Below the pieces are notes generated by a model. That model was not told where the DNA came from. It ran no database searches and worked only from the letters and a program-made list of their open reading frames with translations. This document shows, piece after piece, positions 46,392-58,174 of a stretch of 64,000 nt of DNA. A program made the translations under genes and the position numbers. The DNA is from Drosophila persimilis (lineage: Eukaryota; Arthropoda; Insecta; Diptera; Drosophilidae): contig NW_020825597.1 in assembly GCF_003286085.1 (NCBI RefSeq), positions 1 to 64,000 on the forward strand, in the 5' to 3' direction. Positions within the stretch are counted from its first letter, which is position 1, and each line of letters starts with the position of its first letter.

Positions 46392-46601
46392 ATGGTTGAA
46401 CAGCTTAAGTTTCCCCAATCGTTTATGGTTATACGACAATCGTCGTATGCGTTGAAAGCGGTATCCAACGGCCACACATCTCTGGGCATCGTCGCATCCG
46501 ATGGCGTAGTCATTGGCACAACAACGCGAAAGACTTCGGAACTAATGGAAGCGCGACATGGCGCACGTGGCCCCAATGTAAATTTTCATACACAAAATTG
46601 A
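46392..46601 (+). pseudogene. Proteasome alpha-subunit fragment, copy B
   Basis: Same SYALKAVSNGHTSLGIVASDG block as 23000-23359, preceded here by 302 bp absent from copy A. That segment starts GTATGTAT and ends TTTTTTTCAG, so it looks like an intron, which would make the ATG at 46392 an internal exon start. Only ~70 codons before a stop. Confidence 0.55.
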
Positions 46602-46827
46602 ATTACAAACACACAAGAAACTCAATCGAAGGAGTCTCTCAGGTTTAAGTTGAATGAAATATGTCGGATTGAAAGCAAAGCCACGACCAGGACTCATTTT
46701 AGTTGAAGGTTGTTCTCCGTACGAGCAACATCTGTAGCTACAAATTTCCTTTTTTTAATTTCAAATAATTAGTACTAGTATTTTTATTGTAATTTTTCCG
46801 AATTTTTGTTCTTTATTCTTTGGTTTT

Positions 46828-47010
46828 ATGAAAATTTCTAAGATGAGCTCTGTTACCGCATATTTAAATTACCTGCGGGACAGCAAACGCCGCAAAGCCG
46901 TATGGATCCATATACCACGGGCAGAGGGCGGTACACGTCGCAGCGCAGCGTTGGCTTGCGATCTCCCCAGGCTAATTAGTGCCGCAGTTCCCATTCGACG
47001 ACTACTCTAG
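46828..47010 (+). pseudogene. MST-HMG-like N-terminal fragment, divergent, copy 4
   Basis: MSSVTAYLNYLRDSKRR matches the start of the protamine-like gene, but an insertion after CKRR changes the frame, 48 bp around the end of the HMG-like part is missing, and the basic tail is absent. It is more divergent than copies 1-3, so it is an older paralogue. Confidence 0.55.
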
Positions 47011-47040
47011 GCCCCGCGACGCGACCCCCGATCTCCTCCA

Positions 47041-47437
47041 ATGTGCTGCTCTAATTGCTCCACGGAGTTGAATTGTCCATCACCACCTCCATCGTTACGA
47101 GCACGACGTTGCTTGTGGCCGGCCTTGACCATGGCTGTCTTCTTAATTGGCTGCTTGATTTGCTCCATGGAGTTTTGCTTGCCGTCTCCAGCGCCTACTT
47201 TACGATCGTTTCCGTGCTTATAGCCGTCCTTAATCATGGAAGTGGGACCAATGTCCTGCTCGAATTATCCCACCGAGTTGCACTTTCCGTCTCCACCACC
47301 ATCGTTGCGACCACGCCCTTGACCATGACAGTTGTCCAAATGTGCTGCTCGTCTCCAGCTTCTTCGTAACGATCACGCTTTTGTTGTTTGGCGGACACGT
47401 TGGCACTGTCGCCAATATCCCGCTCGAAGTGCACCAT
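47041..47437 (-). pseudogene. GGGDGK-repeat gene, copy 4, deleted
   Basis: N-terminal MVHFERDIGDSANVSAK and one repeat remain, but deletions near 47320 and 47435 and an inserted block at 47202-47245 break the frame. Confidence 0.55.
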
Positions 47438-47536
47438 CGACTAGCTTGAAGTGGAGCTCGTTGGCGAACTCGTGATCAGACTTCCGGTTTTAAAATGAAG
47501 TTCCTATAAAAATTAAACCAAAATTAAACCAATAAA

Positions 47537-47911
47537 ATGGATGAAATACAAGAAAAAGGAATCCGGGGGAAAGAAGAAAGGGCAGTCGAAGAAAACAAAG
47601 GGGAAAACGATGGGGAGAATCAGGGAATAATTGCAGGCGGGGAAGAGAATGTGGGAGTGAGAAAAAGTAAGGGAAAAGTATGGATACCCTTTGAAACGAT
47701 AGAAGAAAACCAGCTCTCTCTCACAGTGTGGCTTAGCACTTATTATAGGTTTTCATTATTTTTAGTCACTCAGTCAACGAATAGAAATAAGTCCCAAAAA
47801 CTAGATATACATATATCAAAAATAATTCCGATCTTTATTCAAAATTTTAAACGAAGCATCTCCGTGTGCCACATTCGGAGGCGCCCCAATAGGCCTCGCT
47901 CTTCAGTCTGA
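47537..47911 (+). CDS. Charged ORF, open copy (124 aa)
   Basis: MDEIQEKGIRGKEERAVEEN…: the first 60 residues are Glu/Lys/Gly-rich, followed by KVWIPFETIEENQ and a more hydrophobic, then basic, C-terminus. It overlaps module U4 on the other strand. Copies 1 and 2 have TAA at codon 21. No family recognised. Could be the original gene piece or a chance opening. Confidence 0.3.
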   Translation: MDEIQEKGIRGKEERAVEENKGENDGENQGIIAGGEENVGVRKSKGKVWIPFETIEENQLSLTVWLSTYYRFSLFLVTQSTNRNKSQKLDIHISKIIPIFIQNFKRSISVCHIRRRPNRPRSSV

Positions 47912-48162
47912 TTCGCGGCTGAGGCTGGAAAATGGTCAATGGCTGTGTGTTGGAGTGACTGGAAGGAAGGCTAATATATACCGTTACAATTTTCTGGAAT
48001 ATCTTGAAGATGGTTTGGCCCATGGGCCCACTTGTAGGAGATTGTGCAGCTCCACAAAACTTGTGATCCGTGAAGTCGTAGGGCTGCGCGGTGGCCATCA
48101 TCAAGGACCAAGCGAGGATGCGTTTCACTAGCCTGTGCCCTCACCGAAGATCCCATTTCCAT
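47847..48162 (-). other. Module U4, copy 4
   Basis: Same block with a 1-bp insertion (GGGCCCACTTG) that breaks the 104-aa frame. Confidence 0.4.
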
Positions 48163-48189
48163 CAGCTATGCGCCCCCGAATGATAGCCT

Positions 48190-48828
48190 TTGATTTGGAC
48201 AGTAATTTATAATAAAAATAATTTATATTTTGACAATAATATGAATGACTTTAGATGCAAAGAAAAGCCAACTTTTCCAGACTGCAAATCCCTTGAGAAA
48301 TGCCACAAACCCCGCAGAAGAGAAGGAGCCATAGGGGCAGGGGCAGGGACAGTAGCAGTTGCTGAGGGGTAGTTGGGGCTGTGCGACTGACAGACAGAAG
48401 ACGGGCCCTGACAGGCATCGAGGCAGCAACTTGTTAGAAATGCTCCCCCGCAACCCCCCTCCCCATCCCCGCCCTTTGGCTGTTGTTGCCTCGTTTTCGC
48501 TTTTCCTTTTCGCATTTCGCTTTTCGTTTAAATTTTGCAAAATTTCCGAGATGCAAAGATGCCGCCTGCCTTTGCCTTTGCCTCTTCGCCGAGTAATTAA
48601 AATGCAAAGCAAAGTGCAGCAATTTGAGCCTAATAATAATGGCAGCAGAAGCAGCAGCGAACAGGAGCGGACGGCAGCATAACGGGCGGGAAATCAACAA
48701 ACAACTAAATGGGGGACAAACAACAAAATGGTTAGCCCCAACGTGCACCGGCCAATATCGTGGTACATTTCAACTCAACATTTCCCAGAGATGCCAGACA
48801 TTGAGACTTTCTTAACGTTTTCAAATCC
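48190..48828. other. Noncoding module U5, copy 4, truncated
   Basis: Ends at TTTTCAA where unrelated sequence begins. This is the right edge of the amplicon. Confidence 0.45.
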
Positions 48829-49812
48829 GCCCCACTACAAACATTGGTCCTTCGAGCCGGATCTTCGCCGGAGAAGCTCACCCCAGCCAGCATCGACGGA
48901 TCGCTCCAAGTTCAAGATAAGTACTCTTCGATTGTGCCTAACAACAGTGCAGTGATTTTGTGTGAGTTTTCCATCCCAGTCCCAAATTAAACCATACTTC
49001 GTTCTGCCAACGGTTGTGGCCTCCTACTCCTCCAAGGGTTTAATTTGATCCGAGCTAGCTCCTGCGTTCAGCTTCCGATACAGTGTAAATAATAGCGCAT
49101 ACAAATGTATCTTAATGCGTATACGTTTACATACACGGAACAAACACTCGCAATACTTATACATGCACGTCGGATTTTACATAAAAAATTTTACCACGAT
49201 AAAATTAGTCAGAAAATAAAAACGCTCACGTACGAACAGCTTTGAAAACGTTAACAAATTGTGTGGACAATTAGGGCGATTTAATTATTAGTTGATTTTA
49301 TTTCGGGTTGTGTGTCGACGGCGCGAGCACAATAAGACTGATCGGCCACAGCAAGTGACCCTCAGCTAAGTTTATTTGTTTCCGCTATTTTACATTTAAA
49401 CGCTTTTACAAATATTTTTAAAAGCTGTTCCTTTAACAGCGGAACCACTACTTAACATGGTTGGGAAACTCTACATAATGTTACAGAGGAATGCTTAAGG
49501 CACTTTACATTACAAGAAATCACCATTTTCTGGCAACGAAGTGGGCTTGTTTACATTTGGAAATTGCATTGTAAGTAATAAAATTATAAATTTAACAAAT
49601 AGAAGCTGTATTAATTATAATTTCTTTGCCCATTTAATTACAGCGGACGTATATATAGGTATGAACCTCTATCATCAGCTCACTGGATGGAATTGAGTCT
49701 GTAGAAGTTGGCTTGTGCAGGTGTCAAAATAAAGGACCCGGTGACGTCATCAGGCTGCTGCAGTCTCAGGGGAAGTATAAAGCCGCACCGAAAGTGAGTA
49801 AGTATTCGATTG
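48829..49812. other. Junction region, no gene; LINE 3' untranslated DNA likely
   Basis: Holds TTGGTCCTTCGAGCCGG at 48842, like a BEL-type leader, then AT-rich DNA. 49093-49135 matches 60707-60749 (AAATGTATCTTAATGCGTAT type), linking it to the LINE. Two GTGACGTCAT(C/T)AGGCTGCTGCA blocks at about 49741 and 49940 form a short direct repeat. Confidence 0.4.
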
Positions 49813-50817
49813 TTACAAATTTCTTCGCCTATATGCTTCCAGAGGGCGTGTCTTTCGGTGTGCGCCTTTCCACCATTGGCGCACTGGACGGCGGTGAAAT
49901 TTCAGAAGGTGACCTGGGAGCGGTCTGAGTAAATGCCACGTGACGTCATTAGGCTGCTGCAACTGCCATAAATAAAGGTAAGCAGAATTATTGCCATCCA
50001 GATTGGCATTGATGATATTTTGTCTTCTTTTAGGTATTGGAGTGGCCATAGCTTTTGGTTGTGCAGCTTCTACACACATTGATGAGGCTTCCTGGTGCGG
50101 ATTTGTGCGGGCTCGGCTTTCTTCGGCAAATGCTGCGTCTATCTCGTCGTCGAGCTCCTTCTCAAGTTGCTGCTGCAGGGACTTCATCTGCTCTTCGAGA
50201 AGCTGCTCTGGAGTAGGCGGAGGGAATTCGTGTGGTTCAAGCGGAGTCATTATGAGCCTTTGTATGTATTCGGGCTCAAAACGAATCTTCTGCGCCATTT
50301 CTAATCGATTCATTTCCCCTCTCTTGAGACATTGCGCCATACGATTAACCCAGATTATTAAGGGTCTCTCCTGCGGGATACCAAGGGCTATGCGATGCTC
50401 TTGTTCAAGGCGTTTCCGTTCGACAAGTGCTTCCTTGACTTGGGACTCCCGAAGTTGGCGCTGTTGTTCAATTTCAAGCTGCTCGTGTCTGATTAAAGTT
50501 GGCAGCAGTAGTTGTTGTTGTGCTGCCTGCTGCAGGAGTTGTTGTTGGAGAGGCCGAAAGTGAGTTTCCAGCTGCTTTGTGTATCTTGGCCGGTCAAGCC
50601 TTTGAGGAAAGAAGGGCTGCATGATGAGTCTTTTTGCTTCCAGATTTGGATGGCGAAATAGTGAAGCTGCTAGCCTGCCGCTGGCTTTATCAAAGGTTTC
50701 TTCTGCAGAGTCAATGTTGTGTGCATCTCGGATAACTTGATTTCTTGTGTACCTGCTAGCCTGCAAAATTGTGATTCGCATACCAATGCTCCCCATACAG
50801 GTAAGGCATATTACCAT
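49813..50817 (-). CDS. Jockey-clade LINE ORF2 C-terminus with long Q/E-rich extension
   Basis: 334-aa minus frame. The first ~65 residues (ASRYTRNQVIRDAHN…LFRHPNLEAKRL) match the usual C-terminal end of jockey ORF2. Then follow ~240 residues rich in Gln, Glu and Leu (LQQQLLQQAAQQQLLL; EEQMKSLQQQLEKELDDE), predicted coiled coil, with a PPPTPEQL hinge. Jockey ORF2 normally ends soon after the HPN motif, so the extension is unusual. Frame broken from the RT piece above. Confidence 0.6.
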   Translation of the reverse strand: MVICLTCMGSIGMRITILQASRYTRNQVIRDAHNIDSAEETFDKASGRLAASLFRHPNLEAKRLIMQPFFPQRLDRPRYTKQLETHFRPLQQQLLQQAAQQQLLLPTLIRHEQLEIEQQRQLRESQVKEALVERKRLEQEHRIALGIPQERPLIIWVNRMAQCLKRGEMNRLEMAQKIRFEPEYIQRLIMTPLEPHEFPPPTPEQLLEEQMKSLQQQLEKELDDEIDAAFAEESRARTNPHQEASSMCVEAAQPKAMATPIPKRRQNIINANLDGNNSAYLYLWQLQQPNDVTWHLLRPLPGHLLKFHRRPVRQWWKGAHRKTRPLEAYRRRNL

Positions 50818-50888
50818 ATTGGGGCGATTAATTTTTTATAAATAACCATTTTGCATCTTTTAGATAGCCGGCTCTGATGACCAATGAT

Positions 50889-52560
50889 CTAGTTCAGTCT
50901 CATGGCTGCTGCTCTCACTCGAATTGCTAACTGGGTGGTATGGGCATGTAGCACAAGTTTCCTGTCCATTATCAAGCCTAGATAGCGATACCTTGGCTTA
51001 CTTTTGATTGCTTCGTTGTAAATTTTTGGCGATAGCTCACCTATGCCACTTGCAATCGATCGCCTTGTGTAAAGGACATGAACCGTTTTGCTGGTATTAA
51101 GGCTGATGCACCATTTGGAAGCCCAGGCAGTGAAGTGTTCAAGATAACACTGATTTGTTCTAACCGCTGTACTGGCTTCTTTTTTAGCACATAGGATGAT
51201 TGTGTCATCTGCGTAAGTAGAAAGCATCATGTTGTTGTATATATTCGACTCAATTCTTTCATTTTGTTCTGACAGGTGCGGTAGCGGCATATCCGACGTG
51301 AAGACTGTGTAGAGCAAATCCTTCCAGGTCTCGAGCGTATTCCATTGTTTCCGTTTACAAAAAATGTTATTTCTGCTAAGTAACTTTTTAAAACGTTGTA
51401 ATATGTAAACGGGAGTAGCTTCGCTAGCTTAAGTAGGAGACCATTATGCCAAACTCGGTCAAAGGCTTCGCTCACGTCAATAAATACGGCAGAACAAAAT
51501 AACTGTTTCTCATATGCATCAAGAATATACTGTGTAACGCGTGCCAGTTGTTGGTCCGTGCTATGCTCTCTCCTGAATCCAAACTGATGAGAGGGAATGT
51601 CCTTCTCAAAGTCTTCGCATTCAAACATTCTTTTCATGAGCAAGGTTTCAAAGATTTTAGATTTTTTTTGCATTTTTGCTCGGTTTTTTAATCATTGTAA
51701 TAGCAGCACATTTCCATTGTTTGGGGAAATGGCCATGTCTCAAGATGCAATTGTAAATATTTGTCAAATGAATAATTACCTTTTGAGGTAACGCTTTAAT
51801 GACTCTGTTGTTTATTTGGTCCATGACAGGAGCCTTTTTGTTTTGTAGAGATTTGATTTCCATCATAACTTCATTGGGGGAAATAGGCCTGAACGGGAGT
51901 CTATTTACATCGTATTCCCGCCCAAATTGTTGCCTCTGAAGCCAGGCAGGTTTAGTTGTTAAGCGTTTGAGCTGCGCTATTTCTTTACACTCCATAACTA
52001 CCCTATTTCTAAATTCGTCGGAGTTTATGAGTTTTGGTGTGAATCTTTCTTCTAAATGTGACACAAAAGCTTCAGCTTTCTCCTCGCTACTCTTTGTCCA
52101 CCTATAGCCTTCTCTACTACCACTCCTGCTGGGCATTTTCAATGGCCAGTTTGGTTCTGGCTGCCTCTTTAAAGTGTTTGTTAAGCGCCATAGTTTTTGC
52201 ATTCTGTAACGATCTTGAGCGTCTACTTTTTTAAAAAGGTTATTGATCTGGTTATTTTTAGCCTTACGAAGGGCCTTTTTTAGCCGATGATTTGCTGCGT
52301 TGTATAACCTTCGCGTCTCCAAGGTGGGTCTGCGCATATGCTCCCTTTTATGCTGCCATTTGAGCCTTAATAGTTTCTGTGTTTTCCTATCTAGTGGCAG
52401 TTGCCCTGTGCGTGGGTGAGAACACAGATTTATTAGCGAAGTTGCAGCTGCAACTGCATTGTAGATGTTTTGATTTAGAATGTCGATCGCATCCTCAATG
52501 TCTTCCCCTGAGTTTATTTCCATGTTGAGATTGATACGCTGCGATAGGAAAACTTGTAAT
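50889..52560 (-). pseudogene. Jockey-clade LINE reverse transcriptase, frameshifted
   Basis: Three overlapping minus frames: 51657-52523 (connector and RT start; VMDQINNRVIKALP, FPKQWKCAAITMIKKP), 51227-51673 (QFGFRREHSTDQQL, AVFIDVSEAFDRVWH) and 50889-51317 (TYADDTIIL catalytic box, WISLNTSKT-like segment, RYLGLIMDRKL). Breaks occur at an A-run near 51665 and near 51310. Together a non-LTR RT in correct order, not translatable as one protein. Confidence 0.85.
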
Positions 52561-52569
52561 GTGCAAGAA

Positions 52570-54800
52570 ATTCTTATTCTTAGAGGTGTGAGATTGTATG
52601 TACGGATGGAGGTTGTACCTACATTTTTTTTGACGGTCAGACACCAATAGTATAGCAGGATTTCGGAACGTGTACCTCTAGCTATGCTCTAACTAGCTCG
52701 CCGGAATGTCGTGGGATCTTTCCTACTCTCCTATTTGCCATACGAACACATTCGCAAAGATGTTTTAGGTACACTTGACTTAATGTTCAAAAGGAACTCT
52801 ATAAAAGAAATCAAAAAAAAGAAAAGAATGGGAATTTTAACTAACTGGCTAACCGACTACCGACAAATAGTCAGGCTATATTCCGCCGCTCTCGGGGAAC
52901 TCAGATGACTTTGACCCCTTCTCTACCCTCCCTACCTTTAGTATTTAATCGACAGCATAACCCTAATCGAGCGTATGTCTATTTGATCATCGGACTGCCT
53001 CAGGCTCTACTCAGGACAAACACAAAAGGTTTAATGTTCCATTATTATCAGCTAATTATTATTTACTAATTCAAAATTTACGGGTTTGGACTTCATGATT
53101 TTCTGGATATGCATAAACTTAATACAACGTAATTAGATAAAGAAAGAGGAAATAATAACAATTTATATCTAGTTATAAATGTATATGTATATGTATATAG
53201 GACTTATGTGTAGAGAATATGGCGTAAAAGAAATTAAATTGGAAAGAATAGAAAAAAATATGATAATAATATAAAAAGAAGGCAAACGTGAAAGAAAAAT
53301 TACTAGCCGATCGGCTTTAATTATTGCACGTATGTATATGGTTGTTCAACATACCGCAATAGAAGTTTTACAAGACGTATATATATTCTTCGAAAATACT
53401 CGAGATCTCCGTTTAAGGAAGCTCTTAACTCACTCATACTTTATACGAAATATCCGGCGTGTCCGTTGAGCTCAAGGGACATGTCTTCACTTCTAATTCG
53501 GATGAAACACCGATTTTATCATTTCCATACCAGTTCGACGACGATTTGCAACTTAACGGCTGATCTTAAAAATACGTGGCTTTCACTTGCGCTGATTTTA
53601 GTTATGGGTCATTATATACATTGTTTGTTTTTCTCTTTACGTCTATACAATACAGAACTAAGATGAATAGTTAGTACGGAATTTAATCTTTAATAAAACA
53701 AGGAAAATGGAAAATCTCATAAAGAGAGTCAAAATTGATACTTTGGTACATTTTGATACGACGACTGTTAAACGGCAGTGTGGATCGCAGCAGAATAATG
53801 TTTTTATTTCCCCAGTTTGGAAACCACTACACACACAACGAAGAAACTACGTGCGAAAGCTTTAGCCGCGCGCTTAACTCGTAAGCGAGAAGGGTGACGA
53901 GTGCGGCATATTAGTTTCTCCGAATTCGCAAGAAAACCATTCTTGTCGTCTTACTCCAAGAAGTACATCAGTTTAAGTCTGCATCCACATAACTTCGAGT
54001 TTCACTCTAGTGTATCTTCGGACGGCTTTTGCTAGTTTATTTGGTTGTAGTTATCGTTGGTTTATGTAGATGCTGGTTCCTGGGAAATCCGAGGTCTTTC
54101 CCAGAACTACTAAGAAATCGATGGACTTTGACGACTTCGTTATTGGAGGGGTCAATTGGTACTTTTTCTCTTTCCCGATGTCGAACGTAGTAAGATTTCC
54201 AGTCCTAGGATACGAGACTGTTAAAACTGTTTCACTATTGTACGATTCAAATACCTCTTGTCTTCTTTAAACCAAACCGAATAATACAATCCACCAGAAC
54301 TTCAATTTGATTGGCACGTGTTTGATTGCACAACGTTTTCAAATTCACTGAGTATATATATATGTTTGCATAGAAAAAATACCTCCGAGTTCGTACAGCT
54401 TCACTAAAGCAATGATCCATCTAGAAGTTCTATCACTAGCATTAGCCCTTGCGATCGGAACTTTACCTTCCACAACTAACGGGGAAATCATACGATACTA
54501 AGCAAAGCTTACACATAGCTTCCACGACTAACGGAGTAATCGTATGATTTCTAGTAAAGCTTTAAAACATAACTCCCACAGAACCACGCTGCTTCTCTCA
54601 ATTAGATCTTACTCTTCAGTGAAAGCTTTAACTACTTCTCTCTTATAATCAATCTCTTATCTTGTTTTAAAAAAAAAGAAGAGTTAATGTTGAATGCGAG
54701 GGCAATACTTCCCAAACTGTTCGCTGGAGTTTTAGAGTCACAACTGGCCACTACACCACAGTTGAGGAAGCGCTAGTTTTAACTGGCGAGGCCTAAACAG
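52570..54800. other. No gene; probable 3' untranslated region and LTR of Gypsy element
   Basis: AT-rich with no supported ORF. It lies between the LINE RT and the C-terminal end of the Gypsy integrase, so a 3' LTR is expected here, but I could not find its ends. Confidence 0.3.
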
Positions 54801-54815
54801 AAGAAGGACAGTTGC

Positions 54816-55445
54816 CTAGGGTTGAACTTGTATGTCTTTGAGGTGGAATATTCCTATGTTTTTACCCTGTTCGTTTTTCAGTTGATAATAGGATGAACCA
54901 ACTCGTCTAGATACCACGGCTGAATTAAAAACCGGCGCTAACTTTGCATTGAACTTTTTAATAGCATTGCTTTGGCAGAAATTGCGGGCAAGTACTGGCT
55001 CTCCAACCTTAAACTCAACTTTTCGACAGCGTAGATTATATCTCCTAGCATTTTGTTCATGTGACTCTTTCACCTTTTTCTTTGCCGATTCGCGAATGAT
55101 TTGTAGTTCTTCCGGATAACTAATGCGGCTATCCTCCGATAAGAGTTTTAAGCGGCGAAGCAACTTATAGTCTTTGCCATTCAGAATCATATTTTGTCCA
55201 AAGGTTAGGAAATAGGGCGAGTACCCTGTGCTCTGGTGAATGTTGGATCTGAGAGCAGCACTGATTTCCGGTAATTTGGTATCCCAAGTGGAATGATCCT
55301 GGCTTATGTAAGCTCTTATAGCTGCTAACACCGATCTATTGAGTCTCTCACTGGCATTCGCCTGTGGTGAATATATCGCCGTCCGAACATGTTGTATTCC
55401 AAAGCGGGTTAGAAAAGCCTGAAAGGCTCCAGAAACGAATTGAGA
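54816..55445 (-). pseudogene. Gypsy integrase C-terminal part
   Basis: Continues in frame from the stop at 55446. It includes FLTRFGIQHVRT and SPQANASERLN (glutamate of the catalytic triad), then a long C-terminal region (GYSPYFLTFGQNM, GEPVLARNF). Confidence 0.8.
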
Positions 55446-57371
55446 TCAGTTATCTGTTAATATTACCTCGGGGACTCCAAATGTACAGAACAAATAATTT
55501 TCAAGGTATTCGCACACCCGATTGGAAGTAAACACCCTAAGGGGGCATAGGAAATGAAATTTTGTGAAGTGATCTACGATAATAAGTAAACCAATATGCC
55601 CTTTCTTGGATCGGGGATATGGACCTAGCAAATCCATATAAAGTTTTTGAAACGGACGATCAGACACCATTGGTTTTCCCATGGGTGGTTTCAACACGGT
55701 GTTCGGGTGTTTGGTGTGACGACACACTTCACAATGAGTTACATACTCACGTATTTGCTTGTTCATTTTTGGCCAAAACAAATATCTTTTAATCTTTTCG
55801 ATGGTTTTCCCTACTCCACTATGAGCGGCATTCGGCGGATCATGGGCCCGCGAGATTACACCTTGGGTGATTTCTCTAGGAATCCACAATTTCCAAGATA
55901 GATTATCTACACCCTTATTTCCCTGATCAGGTTCGGTTCTTTTGTAGACATAATCATTGAGAATCTTCAAATCTGGTAATTTATCTTGCTTAGCGCGAAT
56001 ATTGTCAATTAAGGTCATATATTCGGGTGATTTAAATTCTGCGGCAGATAGATCAACTATCGGACCCTGCTCTTCCATTTCAGAAACAGTAACTTCATCT
56101 TTACGCGATAGGGCGTCCGCTACCACGTTTAGTGAACCCTTCCGGTGCGTTATTTCAAAAGAGAATCCCTGTAGTTTTATGGCCCATCGAGCTAATCTAC
56201 CAGACAACTCCTTCTGACGCATAAGCCATTGTAATGAGGCATGATCGGTTATCACCTCGAATGCTTGACCTTCTACATAAGCACGAAACTTCTTAATTCC
56301 CTTTATCACCGCTAAACATTCTAATTCCGTAACTGAGTAGTTTTTTTGAGCTTTAGATAGCTTCTCGGACATGAATGCTACGGGTAATTCTTCTCCTTCT
56401 TCGTTTTTCTGAGCTAACACACAACCAATTCCTACAGTACTAGCATCACATAACAGCAAAAAGGGTTTTGAGAAATCCGGCGTAGACAAAATGGGAGCTG
56501 ACGTCAAGCACTGTTTAAGTTTTTCAAATGCCTGATTGGCCAAAGGGTTCCACGCATACGCTTTCGGTTTCTTTAATAGTTCAGTGAGGGCGCAACTTAC
56601 CGTTGCATAATTGTCGACGAAACGACGGTACCACCCTGCAAGACCAAGGAATCGTCGCAATTGTTTCACTGTCTTGGGAACGGGGAATTCTTTAATAGCT
56701 TCAATTTTACTCGGATCCGTTTTTACCTGTCCGTATCCAATGATGAACCCCAGATACTTAATCTCACGCATGCAAAAGTGCGATTTGGCAATGTTTATCG
56801 TAAGATTAGCCTTTCGTAAGTGTACTGCAACTTCTCTCAGTAACATTAAATGGGATTCGAAATCATCGGATAAAATTAGTAAGTCATCGAGGTAAACAAA
56901 CACTCTCGTACGTAAGTTAGCGGGTATTACCTTATCCATTAAACGACAGAGGGTTTGTGAGGCATTGGTTAGACCAAAAGGCATAACTTTGTATTGATAC
57001 AGCGGTCGGTTAGGTATGGTAAACGCGGTGTATTGGCGTGAAGACTCCTCTAGAGGAATTTGCCAATACGCATGCTTCATATCGAGTCCCGTTATGTATT
57101 TGGCAGGTGGCAATCGACTGAGTATCCCATCTATATGGGGAAGGGGGTATGCATCTTTTCGGGTATATTTGTTGATCTCTCGAGAATCAAGGCATAACCT
57201 ATTCTTGTTCCCTTTCTTTACTAGGACGCAATTGCTACTCCATGGACTATTTGAAGGTTCTATAACGCCCAGCTTAATCATCTTCTCTACTTCTTCGAAC
57301 ATCACTTTCTCTTTCGCGGGTGATATGGGCCAATGTCGTTGTTTGACGGGTATTTCGGCATTGATTACCAT
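55446..57371 (-). pseudogene. Gypsy-type pol (RT, RNase H, integrase), one nonsense codon
   Basis: 641-aa minus frame. RT: LCLDSREINKYT, ITGLDMKHAYWQI, VMPFGLTNAS, VFVYLDDLL. RNase H: LLCDASTVGIGCVLAQ and ITDHASLQWLM. Integrase: HHCC finger (AHDPPNAAHSGVGKT…YVTHCEVC) and core start DLLGPYPRSKKG. TGA at 55446-55448 falls where the glycine of the TDN(G) integrase motif is expected. Otherwise intact, so a recent insertion. Related to but distinct from the fragment at 10.4-12 kb. Confidence 0.9.
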
Positions 57372-57397
57372 ATAATGTTGTATTAGGTGTGTACGAC

Positions 57398-58174
57398 CTA
57401 GTCCGTCGCATTCATATGACTTTGTTCTTCATTTAGAGAGTGCATTTTAGGCGTTTCCTTCATAACCGTGTCGTCTCTATTCTCCAAACAGCTCACAGTT
57501 CCTTCTCGGGTCAATAATTGGGATAGAAGACCGAAATCTTTCCAAAAGTCAACTCCTAAATAATCATCTTGTTTTAAAGCTGGGATGATAAAAAACTCTA
57601 CTTCCTTAACTGTTTTACGGAATTCAATCGGAACCACCAATTTGGACACTACGGTACAAGCTTCGTTGCTGGCAGTACGTACGGTTCCCGAACACTTCTG
57701 AGATTTTGGGTGATGTTCTAAAAAGGTTGCTGCTCTCCCACCCAAACAACTAATGGTTGCTCCTGAATCTAGCAAAGCCTTATAAGTTTGCCCTTCGATC
57801 ATTATCTCCGTGTACAATCGGTTATCTGAACTCAGGATAACTGCTGAGACTAAACGTTTTCGAACAGATTGGACCTTTTTCCAGAACGCTCGTCTCCGGA
57901 CCGTCGATCGTTTGGGCTTAACTATCAATTCAGACCCCGTATTCACATTTTCTGAATCTAACTCTTTCCTCTCCATCGTTTGAGTCGCTACATCTATACC
58001 TGTACAAATTTGGTGTAGTATCATATCCGGTTTTACGTCAACTACCCCTTCGGAAAGCCCTTTTAAGGTAGTTGGTTTACTTTCGTTTAGTTGCTGTTCT
58101 TGGTCGGATGTACTGACTGGGCTCCGGTCGGTACATCCCGTTTCAAGTTTTTCGCTGGGTTGCATTTGACGCAT
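57398..58174 (-). CDS. Gypsy aspartic protease region
   Basis: 258-aa frame with KALLDSGATISCLGG, the retropepsin active site, at residues ~132-146. The start overlaps the end of the Gag frame by ~90 bp in another phase, as in gag-pol frameshifting. A one-base shift near 57420 separates it from the RT frame. Confidence 0.8.
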   Translation of the reverse strand: MRQMQPSEKLETGCTDRSPVSTSDQEQQLNESKPTTLKGLSEGVVDVKPDMILHQICTGIDVATQTMERKELDSENVNTGSELIVKPKRSTVRRRAFWKKVQSVRKRLVSAVILSSDNRLYTEIMIEGQTYKALLDSGATISCLGGRAATFLEHHPKSQKCSGTVRTASNEACTVVSKLVVPIEFRKTVKEVEFFIIPALKQDDYLGVDFWKDFGLLSQLLTREGTVSCLENRDDTVMKETPKMHSLNEEQSHMNATD

